From DAOTTW01 sp034437615 (GTDB lineage: Bacteria; Chloroflexota; Anaerolineae; Aggregatilineales; Phototrophicaceae): a stretch of DNA of 35,125 nucleotides. Positions within the stretch are counted from its first letter, which is position 1, and each line of letters opens with the position of its first letter. The stretch lies in assembly GCA_034437615.1 (NCBI GenBank), contig DAOTTW010000244.1:1-35125 (forward strand), in the 5' to 3' direction. Below the pieces are notes generated by a model. The model made no database searches and was not told the DNA's origin. It saw only the letters and a program-made list of their open reading frames with translations. Position numbers and translations under genes: made by a program. Below, piece after piece: positions 1-8,327 of the stretch.

Positions 1-201
1 AGCAAGATGACGATCAAAACGGCAAATTATCTGGCGGCAGGTACGACGGTGTGGCTGGTGGACCCTGAAGAGCAGGAAGTATATATCATGCAGCCGGGGC
101 AAGCTGTACAAACACTGACGCTGAACGATACGTTAGACGGTGGTGGAGTGCTGCCGGGTTTCTCCGTGCCCGTTGCGAAGTTCTTCCCGAAGCAAGCATA
201 G
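1..201 (+). CDS. Uma2 family endonuclease, C-terminal fragment
   Basis: The reading frame is open from base 1 and ends at TAG 199-201, so only the last 66 residues are present and the true start lies upstream. The visible part matches the end of the Uma2 (DUF820, PD-(D/E)XK-like) fold: an alanine-rich helix KTANYLAAGTTVWLV leading into VDPEEQEV, a strand around YIMQPG, and the family's closing 'LPGFSVPVAKFFP' motif. Uma2 proteins are found in many copies in Chloroflexota and cyanobacteria. Their nuclease role is assumed from the fold and a physiological target is rarely known. The catalytic Asp/Glu/Lys region lies outside the window, so activity cannot be judged. The last codons and the stop lie in a 12-bp tandem repeat. 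Confidence 0.82.
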   Translation, partial: SKMTIKTANYLAAGTTVWLVDPEEQEVYIMQPGQAVQTLTLNDTLDGGGVLPGFSVPVAKFFPKQA

Positions 202-224
202 AAGCAAGCATAGAAGCAAGCATA
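189..224 (+). repeat. 12-bp tandem repeat, three copies
   Basis: The unit GAAGCAAGCATA occurs three times in a row without a mismatch (189-200, 201-212, 213-224). The first copy contains the end of the Uma2 frame, and the TAG stop spans the junction of copies 1 and 2. Copies 2 and 3 lie after the stop. Slippage is the likely origin, and gain or loss of a unit would leave the protein end unchanged. Confidence 0.9.
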
Positions 225-237
225 AATGAACGCAACC

Positions 238-334
238 ACTCAGCCCGGCCTAAAAACAACCCCACCCCAGTGCCAAAGGCACGTTCGGGAAAGGGGGATG
301 ATGAGAAGGGGGATTAAGGGGGTGAGGGCTGAGT
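238..334. mobile_element. MITE-like element with 9-bp terminal inverted repeats
   Basis: ACTCAGCCC at 238-246 is repeated as its exact reverse complement GGGCTGAGT at 326-334, bounding 97 bp with no credible gene. Inside are a C-rich left part, a small hairpin GTGCC-AAA-GGCAC at 270-282, and a G-rich right part with repeated AAGGGGGAT-like runs (around 291-322). The C-rich and G-rich arms can partly pair. No obvious flanking target duplication was found. The layout fits a small non-autonomous palindromic element. It sits between the Uma2 gene and the next gene, so it may also affect transcript ends. Confidence 0.55.
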
Positions 335-370
335 CGTTACAATTGCATATAAAAACGAGAGACGATAAGC

Positions 371-1642
371 ATGGACTTCGATTTGATTTACCCGGACGTG
401 TTGGGGGCGGTGACGAACCAACGTCGCTTCCACGTTGGAGATGTGCAGTACAACGTGGGCATTTTCCCCCGTCAGGCTTTTATAAACCAGCCTATTGAAA
501 TCGTCATACTGCTGCAAAATACCACCAATGGGGATACAGCGACACGGGTGCGCGTGTCGTTGCCGAACCAGGACCACAAAGGCAAGCCCGTGAAGTTTGT
601 GGCTTCTGCTACGCGGGAGGTCGTGCGGCTGCGCAGTGCGGAGGTGGGCGTATTGCGCTTGCCTATTATGGCGGCCCCACCCACACGCGCCGGACGCGGC
701 TACCCGATCCAGGTCCACATCGAGAACAGCGGCAACGCCAACGCCAAGCGCGTGCGTCCGCCTGACGGTGGCCCACCGCCATCGGTTGTGGCTGTCTCGC
801 CCTTCCACATCAACGTGCTGCAAGACGTGCATTTTGCAGAGAGCGTGACCAATAACACCGCCACACTGAGCGTCGATATTGCATCGAAGGCCCTGCAAAA
901 CGACCCCGGCCTGGCATTATCGCCGCATTACGAGACGCTGTGGTCGATTAAGCTCCTGCGCGAAGAACGCAAAGCCGCCAGCGAGAAAATCGCCCTCGCG
1001 CAGAAAATCGCGCAGGGTATGTTCCAGCAATCGCCCTATCAGGCTTATATCGACGCCGTTCAAGAGCGCTTTGGCCAGGTCGGGCAACCCCTGCACCCCG
1101 CCGAAGCGCGTGCCATCGCCCGCATGTTATATTACACCACTGAGGATGCCGACGCGCTGGAAAACGCCTACGATATGGAGAAAACGCGCTGGTTCAAACA
1201 ATTGTGCCAGTTGCTCGCGCATGATGAAGGCATTCAGCAGGTGCCGCGTGATGCCCTCTTCGCAAACAATTTGCTGGATGCCATCATCTACGATGCCTGT
1301 CACCTGGCCTTCAGCATCGTACAAAGCCGCGTAAAAGAGAACCTGGGCAACATGCGCGAGCAAGCCATACACACGGATAAGCTGCTGCGCTGGCTGAATG
1401 GCGGCGGTACGCCAGACCTGAACTATGTCTATATGCCCCTGGTGCTCGGTGGCCTGATTATCAGCCCGATTGTGCGACTGGATTCCTACGAAAATCCCTG
1501 GGTGGTGGTCGATGGGATGCGCGAAGCCCTGGACGGGCGCAAAACATTACAGGGTGATGGCGTCGTCGTCTTTGATCTGACTGAGCAATTGATGCAGGGG
1601 GTAATCGAAAACCTGAAGACACGCCGCATCGAACGCCCATGA
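371..1642 (+). CDS. Hypothetical protein, beta-rich N-terminus and helical C-terminus
   Basis: I do not recognise this 423-residue protein. It starts at ATG 371 with only a weak purine-rich stretch (GAGAG) upstream. There is no signal peptide or membrane segment, so it is probably cytoplasmic. Residues about 1-185 read as alternating beta strands with a CARDB or arrestin-like flavour (QPIEIVILLQNTT, GYPIQVHIENSGNA), typical of a beta sandwich. They include a short Pro/Gly-rich loop (RPPDGGPPP). Residues about 190-423 are mostly helical and charged. No catalytic motif stands out. The histidine kinase follows 141 bp downstream on the same strand and a -10-like site lies in that gap, so the two are probably transcribed separately. 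Confidence 0.75.
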   Translation: MDFDLIYPDVLGAVTNQRRFHVGDVQYNVGIFPRQAFINQPIEIVILLQNTTNGDTATRVRVSLPNQDHKGKPVKFVASATREVVRLRSAEVGVLRLPIMAAPPTRAGRGYPIQVHIENSGNANAKRVRPPDGGPPPSVVAVSPFHINVLQDVHFAESVTNNTATLSVDIASKALQNDPGLALSPHYETLWSIKLLREERKAASEKIALAQKIAQGMFQQSPYQAYIDAVQERFGQVGQPLHPAEARAIARMLYYTTEDADALENAYDMEKTRWFKQLCQLLAHDEGIQQVPRDALFANNLLDAIIYDACHLAFSIVQSRVKENLGNMREQAIHTDKLLRWLNGGGTPDLNYVYMPLVLGGLIISPIVRLDSYENPWVVVDGMREALDGRKTLQGDGVVVFDLTEQLMQGVIENLKTRRIERP

Positions 1643-1715
1643 TTATATTGTGACGACAGCGATAATGCATGGTACTGCAAAACAGCAACGCTGTGAAAAA
1701 ACCTGCACTATGCTT

Positions 1716-1721
1716 TATAAT
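1716..1721 (+). promoter_or_regulatory. Possible -10 element for the histidine kinase gene
   Basis: A perfect TATAAT lies 63 bp before the kinase start codon in an AT-rich patch. No convincing -35 hexamer lies at normal spacing. The gap 1643-1783 otherwise shows no gene. This is a weak, sequence-only call. Confidence 0.35.
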
Positions 1722-1783
1722 AGGATAGCGTTTGTCGAAAAAGCGGGCGTCACCAGTTAACGAAATCGAATGGTTAAGCCTTT

Positions 1784-3376
1784 ATGGAACGGCTACAACA
1801 CGATCAACCGACATTTGAAGACCTGGAGTTACTCGCAGAGGTCTCACAGCTTTTGACCGTCGTGGACTTGGATCACGTCTTGGAGCGGGTCATCACCCTA
1901 GCGGCGCAGGCAGTCGGTGCGACGAAATCCAGCTTGTTCCTGCATTCTGGCGACCATATCGACTGGGATCATATCTTCACGAAGCGCAACCTGAGCAGCG
2001 ATGAGAGTGTGCGTGTTGTCAACCATGTGATGGATAAAGGCTTCGCCGGCTGGGTGCTGCGCAACAAACGCGGCGACATCATCACAGACACAGACGCGGA
2101 TGACCGCTGGTTGATCTTCGATGATGACCCGGTGGCCACGCGCTCAGCGCTATGCGTGCCCTTCCTCGATAATGACGAAGTGATTGCTGTCGTCACATTA
2201 GAGCACCCAGAAGCGGGCCACTTTTCCTATTATCACCTGCGCCTGATGACCATCATCGCGAATCAGGCCACCATCGCCATTCGCAACGCGCAACTCGTGA
2301 CGCACCTGCGCACGCAACGCCGCCAACTGCAAACGGTCTTGCAATCCATCACCGATATTTTGCTGGTGGTGGACCGCAACGGGCATTTCTTGCTGGTGAA
2401 CGACCCGGCGCTGCACTTATTAGAGGTGGCCAGCCAGCAAGAACTCGTCGGCAGCAGCATTCATCACTTCCGGCAGCAGGATAACGCGCTGGAGCAGGTG
2501 ATTGATACCATTCAGCACGCCAGCCGCCAGGATGTGATACAGCAGGCGCACTGGTCTTTCTCGGTGCGCTCCGAAAAGCAGCAAAAGGACTATCAGGTGA
2601 CGATGGCCGTCTGGCAGGATGCCAGCGACCTGCATGGCTACGTGATCGTCATGCATGATGTGACCACCCTGCGCGACCTGCACCGCTTCAAGGATGAAAT
2701 GTTGCGTGTCGCCTCGCATGACCTGCGCAACCCCCTGGCGCTGATCGCTGGTTATGCCGATATGATCGTGCTGGATACAGACAGCGACGAATCCCCCATC
2801 CATGATTACGTCGATGTCATCAAGCGCTCGATAGACCGCATGGGGACGCTGATTGATGACCTGCTGCGTGTGGAAAAGGTGCGCAATTCACCGCTGGAAT
2901 TGCACGAGCAGATTGATCTAGCCGGCCTGTCTAAGTTGGTGACGACCAACATGGAACCCGCTACAAAGGCCAGCCGCCAGCGCTATCAGGTCGAGCTAAA
3001 GGTGGATAACCTGCCGCGCATTATGGCCGACCCCGTGCTGCTGCGGCAATCTATGGAAAACCTGATCGGCAATGCCGTGAAATATACACCCGAAAACGGC
3101 ACGATTTCGGTTTTCGCCTTCCGTGAAGGCGACCGCTTTAACTTTGTCGTGCAGGATACAGGCATCGGCATCCCCAAAGAAGATCAGCCCTATGTTTTCG
3201 AGTCCTTCTACCGCGTCGGCAACGCCAAGCAACAAAAGGGCAGTGGCCTGGGCCTCAGCCTCGTGAAAAACGTGATCGAACGGCACGGCGGCGAAGTCTG
3301 GCTAGAAAGTATCCTTGATGAGGGCAGTCGCTTCGGCTTCTGGTTGCCACTGACAGACCAGGCCGACAGCACGTAA
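1784..3376 (+). CDS. GAF-PAS sensor histidine kinase
   Basis: This 530-residue soluble sensor kinase autophosphorylates on His and should pass the phosphate to a response regulator. In order it has a GAF domain (about residues 12-165, helices around LLAEVSQLLT then VGATKSSLFL), a PAS domain (about 178-290, after a short coiled linker), a HisKA dimerisation domain with the H-box RVASHDLRNPL (phospho-acceptor His312), and a HATPase domain. The ATPase domain has an N-box (ENLIGNAVKYTP, Asn426/Asn430), G1 (DTGIGIP), an F-box (FESFYRV) and G2 (GSGLGLSLVKN). All catalytic boxes are intact. There are no membrane segments, so the signal is probably cytoplasmic (small ligand, redox or light through GAF/PAS). 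No clear ribosome site precedes the ATG. The cyclase-like gene begins 30 bp downstream on the same strand and is probably cotranscribed. No cognate regulator is adjacent; the OmpR-type regulator at 33141-33899 is a distant candidate only. Confidence 0.95.
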   Translation: MERLQHDQPTFEDLELLAEVSQLLTVVDLDHVLERVITLAAQAVGATKSSLFLHSGDHIDWDHIFTKRNLSSDESVRVVNHVMDKGFAGWVLRNKRGDIITDTDADDRWLIFDDDPVATRSALCVPFLDNDEVIAVVTLEHPEAGHFSYYHLRLMTIIANQATIAIRNAQLVTHLRTQRRQLQTVLQSITDILLVVDRNGHFLLVNDPALHLLEVASQQELVGSSIHHFRQQDNALEQVIDTIQHASRQDVIQQAHWSFSVRSEKQQKDYQVTMAVWQDASDLHGYVIVMHDVTTLRDLHRFKDEMLRVASHDLRNPLALIAGYADMIVLDTDSDESPIHDYVDVIKRSIDRMGTLIDDLLRVEKVRNSPLELHEQIDLAGLSKLVTTNMEPATKASRQRYQVELKVDNLPRIMADPVLLRQSMENLIGNAVKYTPENGTISVFAFREGDRFNFVVQDTGIGIPKEDQPYVFESFYRVGNAKQQKGSGLGLSLVKNVIERHGGEVWLESILDEGSRFGFWLPLTDQADST

Positions 3377-3406
3377 TGCGGCTGACACGGGTTATCTGAA
3401 TGTAAT

Positions 3407-6400
3407 GTGGGGGCGCAGCAAACCCCGGTGTCTACGCTGGGCTGCGCTTCCGCTATTGTGTGGTGCTACCTGATGAAAATGCGTAAGCCACAATCAGCAT
3501 CAGAAATCGAAAAGCTCAAGCAAGCGCTGAGCGAACTGCGTGACAATCGGGCGCGTTTCAGCACCGAGTCCTTCGCGTACCTCTCGCTGATCCTCATGGA
3601 CCGCCTGCGTGATGCTCAAACGCGCACGGTGGAGGACATCCGACAGACGGATGAGGTCCGCCTCGTGACCGTGATGTTTGTCGATGTCGAAAATTCGACG
3701 GAACTGGCGCAACAGATGGACGCGAGCGACTGGAAAAACGTGCTGGGTGAGGCCCATCGGCGCTTGGCGACGGTGATTACCGACTGGGGCGGGCAGATCG
3801 GGCAATACCTGGGTGATGGGCTGTTGTCGTTTTTTGGGGCACGCCGCAGCGGTGGCGATGATGCTGTGCGGGCGGTATCCTGCGCCCTCACAGCGCAGGC
3901 CGTTATCGGCAACTACGCCGATGATGTCTTTTTAGAGCACGGCATCTTGTTCGGCACGCGCATCGGCATCAGCACCGGGCGCTTGGTCGTCGGTTTGATT
4001 GGCGATGAGAACAAGCAAGAGTTGCTGGCGCTCGGCCCTGCTACGAATCTGGCCGCACGCTTGCAAAGCCTGGCCCCACCCAGCGGTATTGTGGTCGATG
4101 ACTCGACACATAGCCGCGTGCGTAACCATTTTGTCATGCAAGCCCAGCCCCCCATGTCGCTCAAGGGCTATAAGACACCTGTCAAGTATTTTAAGGTGCT
4201 GGAACGGCGCGTACAGCGCGTCACGCGCTTCACGGATGACACAATCAACGGCATCACCGTGCCCATTTACGGGCGTGATGCTGCCCTGGCGACGATTGGC
4301 CGTGTGCTCACACAGGCAACCGCACAGAATGCGTTCCACGCGCTGACCATCACCGGCGACATCGGCATCGGCAAAAGCCGCGTCCTGCAAGAAGTGCTGC
4401 AAACGCTGCCCGCAGATACCTTCACGCCTGTCGTCATGATCGCACACTATGAGCGCCGCACCCGCTCGCATAACCTGCTATACGATCTGCTGTTTAACGC
4501 CTGCAACCTCTCCGATGATATGCAGCCAGAGCGCATACACACGCAGATACTCGCGCATTTTACCTCCTTGCTGAGCGGACCCGATGCCGTCACCGCCGCC
4601 GAGATTATCGGCTATTTGGCTGGCTTCGGCTTTGATGATAGTCCGCACGTGCAGCCTCTCAAGCGTGGTAGGCGCGAAGGACTGGCCTTTGCGTGGGTGG
4701 CGCGCTGGCTGCGGGCGTTGGCGCGGGGGCGTACCTTGCTGCTGGTGGTCGATAACCTGCAATGGGCGGATTACGCTTCGGTGGCGCTGCTGGAATACCT
4801 GGCGCGTGAGGCCAGCGTTGCAGGCGTGTTGCTGGCGGCGGGCCGTTCGGCCTATCGCGCCGAGCATCCGCAATATATGGCAGGCTTCGAGCGGCACCAA
4901 CTGATTGCGCTGGATCAGCTTTCCCCATCGGCAACCGAACGGCTGATCCGCACCGTGTTACAGTATGTGCAGCGCTCACCGGATTGGCTGGCGGCGGCCA
5001 TCAACGAACGCGCCGAGGGCAACCCGCTATTCGTGCGTGAATTCCTGGGGATGCTCTTCGATAGTGGCGTGTTTGAAGCCATCGAAAGCGACGAGGCGAC
5101 TACGACAGGGGCCGAGAATAACAGCGCGTCACCCGTGAAGATGTGGCGCTTTAATCGCATCAATTACGACGAGCGTGAATTGCCCAACGGCCTGATCGGT
5201 GTGCTGCAAGCGCGTCTGGATGACCTCGCGCCCGATGCACGCCACATTATTCAGCTTGGGGCGGTGGTCGGGCAATCCTTCTGGGATAGCATCGTGTCGG
5301 AGTTGGCGGGGCTGGATGCACGCCCATTGCTGGAAACGCTGGTCGTGCGTGGCATCATCCTGAAGAACGCCGAGAGCGTCTTTGAGCGCGAAGGCCAGTA
5401 CACGTTCCGGCATACGCTATACCGGGATGTCGCCTATGAGATGATGCCGCGTGCGATGCGCGAAGCCTATCATGCCCAGGTCGCCCACTGGCTGATTATG
5501 CAGATTCCGGGCAAGCCGGAATACTTCCCGGTGCTCGCGCATCATTTTCATCAGGGTGGCGACCACGAAGCGGCGCTCTTTACGCTGCTGGAAGCGGCAC
5601 AGAGCCGCCTGGAACGGGGTTTGCTCAGCGAGACCTTGCTGCTGACGGACCGAGGGCGTGATGTGGCCCGGCACGTCACCCGCGAAGAAGCCTTGCCGAC
5701 GGTTAGCCAATTATGGGAACTGCGCGCCCGTGCTTTTGTCGGCCTGAACCGCTACGACGAGGCCACAGCCGATAGCCAGGCCGCCCTGGATTTGCTGAAC
5801 GAACTGCCCGACGAGCAATACATCGTGACTCGTGTGCTGGCGGCACGCACGATGGGCATAGCCTACCGCAGCCTGGGCCGCTACCAGGATGCGTTTACAG
5901 CGCTCAGCCTTGCGTATGACTTACTGCCAGATGACGAGGCCGACCCGCCCCTATTATCAGCCGTGTTGCGGGCCTTCGGCGTGCTGTGTTTGTATCAGGG
6001 CCAGCTAGACGAAAGCAAGGCCTTTCAGCAACGCGCCTATACCTTTGCACAGATGACCGGGCAGGATAACGATTTAACCGGCTCTATGACGCAGCTTGGC
6101 AGCGTGGCCTTTGAGCGTGGCAACATCGCGCAAGCGCTGGGCTATTTTGAGCAACTGCTACAGGTCAACCGCCGCCGCGATTTTGTGTACTTTCAGATTG
6201 CCGATATGCGCAATATCGGGCAGGTGTATTTATACCTGCGTAATTACGAGCAGGCGTTGACTGTTCTCGATGACGCTTACGATCTACAACAATCTATCGG
6301 CACGGAGGATATGCTCTTGCAGGCGTGCTTAGGCTTATGCCTGCTGCATATGGGCCGTGAAGCAGAAGGCTTGCCATTGCTGAACGATGCGGTGCGTCAG

Positions 6401-6964
6401 GGCGAGCGTGACGTGTATCACACTTGCCTGCTGGAATTAGTTTATCTCGATGCGCTGCGCCTCACTGAGCAGTATGAGCGCTGCCGCGAACGGGCTGTAG
6501 CTTTCGTCGCACAAGTAGAGAGCACGAACAAGCTGCTGTTCGGGCGCGGCTTGTTGCGGTTAGCACGTGTGGAGCGGGCGCTAGGCGGCAACGACGCACC
6601 TGAGCTATTGCGTAGGGCGCTGGCGCTGGAAACTGAATACGGTGGGCGTGATACCTGGGTGATATACGAGGCGTTGGCGGACTGTGCAGCCTATGCACCC
6701 CCCACAAGCCAGAGCAGTCAGGGCGATGCACAGTCCACACAATCTTACATAACAGAAGGAGCTTATATAACAGAAGAAGCTTACATGACAGAAAAATATT
6801 ACTCAACAGAAGAAGCTTACATGACAGAAAAATATTATATGACAGAAGCGGCTAAGCGCCTGCGCAACATCGGCAGCAATTTACGCGCCTACCCGGATTT
6901 GCAAGTCGCGTTTTTGGGTAATGAGACGATTAAGCGTATCCTGCGTGCTGGCCATGTGAGTTAG
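3407..6964 (+). CDS. Nucleotide cyclase-like/AAA NTPase/TPR signalling protein
   Basis: This is a 1185-residue multidomain protein. A class III cyclase homology domain (about residues 80-270) keeps the metal-binding Asp93 (FVDVENS) and Asp137 (YLGDGL) and the transition-state residues Asn214 and Arg218 (TNLAARL). The purine-specifying positions are atypical, Gln133 where Lys is usual and Pro211 where Asp is usual, so the substrate or activity is uncertain. A STAND-like NTPase follows with Walker A GDIGIGKS (Lys323) and Walker B LLLVVDNLQW (Asp449). About 450 residues of TPR-type helical repeats come next. The last helices are interrupted by a six-unit tandem repeat. The frame opens at GTG 3407, but ATG 3473 or 3479 fits the usual family N-terminus (a short coiled coil, then the cyclase domain) better, and neither has a strong ribosome site. 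It is 30 bp behind the histidine kinase and ends 3 bp before a convergent gene. Confidence 0.9.
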   Translation: MGAQQTPVSTLGCASAIVWCYLMKMRKPQSASEIEKLKQALSELRDNRARFSTESFAYLSLILMDRLRDAQTRTVEDIRQTDEVRLVTVMFVDVENSTELAQQMDASDWKNVLGEAHRRLATVITDWGGQIGQYLGDGLLSFFGARRSGGDDAVRAVSCALTAQAVIGNYADDVFLEHGILFGTRIGISTGRLVVGLIGDENKQELLALGPATNLAARLQSLAPPSGIVVDDSTHSRVRNHFVMQAQPPMSLKGYKTPVKYFKVLERRVQRVTRFTDDTINGITVPIYGRDAALATIGRVLTQATAQNAFHALTITGDIGIGKSRVLQEVLQTLPADTFTPVVMIAHYERRTRSHNLLYDLLFNACNLSDDMQPERIHTQILAHFTSLLSGPDAVTAAEIIGYLAGFGFDDSPHVQPLKRGRREGLAFAWVARWLRALARGRTLLLVVDNLQWADYASVALLEYLAREASVAGVLLAAGRSAYRAEHPQYMAGFERHQLIALDQLSPSATERLIRTVLQYVQRSPDWLAAAINERAEGNPLFVREFLGMLFDSGVFEAIESDEATTTGAENNSASPVKMWRFNRINYDERELPNGLIGVLQARLDDLAPDARHIIQLGAVVGQSFWDSIVSELAGLDARPLLETLVVRGIILKNAESVFEREGQYTFRHTLYRDVAYEMMPRAMREAYHAQVAHWLIMQIPGKPEYFPVLAHHFHQGGDHEAALFTLLEAAQSRLERGLLSETLLLTDRGRDVARHVTREEALPTVSQLWELRARAFVGLNRYDEATADSQAALDLLNELPDEQYIVTRVLAARTMGIAYRSLGRYQDAFTALSLAYDLLPDDEADPPLLSAVLRAFGVLCLYQGQLDESKAFQQRAYTFAQMTGQDNDLTGSMTQLGSVAFERGNIAQALGYFEQLLQVNRRRDFVYFQIADMRNIGQVYLYLRNYEQALTVLDDAYDLQQSIGTEDMLLQACLGLCLLHMGREAEGLPLLNDAVRQGERDVYHTCLLELVYLDALRLTEQYERCRERAVAFVAQVESTNKLLFGRGLLRLARVERALGGNDAPELLRRALALETEYGGRDTWVIYEALADCAAYAPPTSQSSQGDAQSTQSYITEGAYITEEAYMTEKYYSTEEAYMTEKYYMTEAAKRLRNIGSNLRAYPDLQVAFLGNETIKRILRAGHVS
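6743..6850 (+). repeat. In-frame 18-bp tandem repeat, six units
   Basis: Six consecutive 18-bp units encode the hexapeptide pattern x-Y-x-T-E-x (for example AYITEE, AYMTEK, YYSTEE, AYMTEK). Units 3-4 and 5-6 also form a 36-bp higher-order repeat and are nearly identical. The stretch is far more AT-rich than its surroundings. It sits just before the conserved-looking final helix (AAKRLRNIG), as if a YMTEAA-type codon stretch had been amplified by slippage. Confidence 0.93.
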
Positions 6965-6967
6965 CCC

Positions 6968-8194
6968 TCACCACCAAATATAGATCAAGTCTATAAATTC
7001 GCTGTTCAGGTGCAGCAGATACCAATGCACCCCAGCGACCGTATGCAGCAGTAAAAATCCACCACACGCCACAAACGACCATAATCGACGCCAATCGCGC
7101 CAATCTGACCGAACACGCCAAGCCCGTAACCAGTGCGCCGCCGACGCCACAAATAAGACGAACGTACCGATCTGCGCATTCCAAACGAGGTTACCCGCCG
7201 CCACTTCGCCCGTATCCACCAGCAAATAGGCATACGCCAGCCCAATCACAAAGCACAACCACGCCAGATTCAGCATCAGGCTGCGCCACGCTGTACGCCA
7301 GTACAGCACATACACTGCAATTGGAAAGGCTACAGAGAGCGCCCACTTCAGCAGTAATGCATGGTTGGCGTTCGGCTCATAGTGCAGGCTCCACTCCCAG
7401 AAGGTACGCCCCGGCTCCCAGGCGATAGCGCCGCGTGTAAAAATCAGCGCTTGCACACCCAGCAAGGCCCCCGCCGGGATGACAATCCCACCCAGCAGCA
7501 GCAGCCAATCAATAGGTTGTCTGCGCACGATACGAAAGAGCGTCACCAGCGCCAGCGCAGGCAACAAGATCATCAGATAGCTTGGTTTGGCCAGGATGCA
7601 GGCGACGGTCAGCAGGGCGACCAGGGGCACACGTGCCCAGCGCCACCAGCCCACAGGCGCTTGGCTGAAGCTGGCCAGCGCCGCGATGAACAGCAGCAGG
7701 GATGTGGGCCGCAGGGGTATCATCGTCGGATTGTGATAGACGTTGGGCGTCAGGTAGCCAAAATACAGGTTTTCCGGTGTGATGAAGCTCAGTGGCGCGA
7801 CGATCAGCAGTGCCAGCGACACAAGGCCAACCAGCAACAGCGCCCGCCCCTCATAGCGCCGCAACCACAAGAACGTCACCAGCAGCAGCAGCGCATACCA
7901 GGGCACATTGCCGATCACCAGCGCATCCACGACACCTAGCCCCTCGCTCAGATAGTAGGGGACAAAGGCCGACACGTGATACAGCACATTCGGCACCACA
8001 GGCAGCACGCCTGCCCAATCGCCACTCAGCAGGCGCAGCGTGTAATCAAGATGCACGCTGTAATCGCCTTGTGTGCGCCATGTATACAGCATCGGCGCGA
8101 TAACAGCGCTACCGATCAGCATGACACTGAAAGCCAGCAGATACAAATACGGGCGCGATGCAGTTGGTTTGGCTTTGGCGTGGTGGCTCATCAT
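6968..8194 (-). CDS. Polytopic membrane protein, possible GT-C type glycosyltransferase
   Basis: This 408-residue integral membrane protein has about ten hydrophobic segments. The N-terminus is short and basic (two adjacent ATGs; the second at 8191 is equally possible). An extracytoplasmic loop follows the first segment (YTWRTQGDYSVHLDYTLRLL), containing acidic residues where GT-C enzymes place their catalytic Asp. Later segments alternate with basic loops and the C-terminus is aromatic. Overall length and shape resemble DUF2029/GT-C mannosyltransferase-like proteins of Chloroflexota, but I see no decisive motif. Its 3' end is 3 bp from the convergent cyclase-like gene, and it is divergent from the GNAT gene. 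Two clearer GT39-like genes lie 2-4 kb away, which weakly supports a glycan role. Confidence 0.8.
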   Translation of the reverse strand: MMSHHAKAKPTASRPYLYLLAFSVMLIGSAVIAPMLYTWRTQGDYSVHLDYTLRLLSGDWAGVLPVVPNVLYHVSAFVPYYLSEGLGVVDALVIGNVPWYALLLLVTFLWLRRYEGRALLLVGLVSLALLIVAPLSFITPENLYFGYLTPNVYHNPTMIPLRPTSLLLFIAALASFSQAPVGWWRWARVPLVALLTVACILAKPSYLMILLPALALVTLFRIVRRQPIDWLLLLGGIVIPAGALLGVQALIFTRGAIAWEPGRTFWEWSLHYEPNANHALLLKWALSVAFPIAVYVLYWRTAWRSLMLNLAWLCFVIGLAYAYLLVDTGEVAAGNLVWNAQIGTFVLFVASAAHWLRAWRVRSDWRDWRRLWSFVACGGFLLLHTVAGVHWYLLHLNSEFIDLIYIWW

Positions 8195-8327
8195 AGCCTG
8201 TGCGCGTTCTATGGGCTGTCTGGTTGCAAAGCGACGCCACTATAGGCCAAAAAGCACGCTACCACAATAGCCGCCTGTGCGTTACAGTTTCGCGTCATAC
8301 TGCCCGATCAAGCGACAGGACATAGGG

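Noticed and set aside
314..898. A 194-codon frame on the minus strand
   Set aside because: It overlaps the small palindromic element and the start of the plus-strand gene, has a His/Arg-rich composition typical of a shadow frame, and shows no ribosome site or motif.
2400..2803. A minus-strand frame with apparent length inside the histidine kinase
   Set aside because: It is antisense to the PAS and HisKA coding region, which has clear conserved motifs.
7361..7939. A 192-codon frame on the plus strand
   Set aside because: The translation is Gln/Arg/His-rich, the mirror of the hydrophobic membrane protein encoded opposite.
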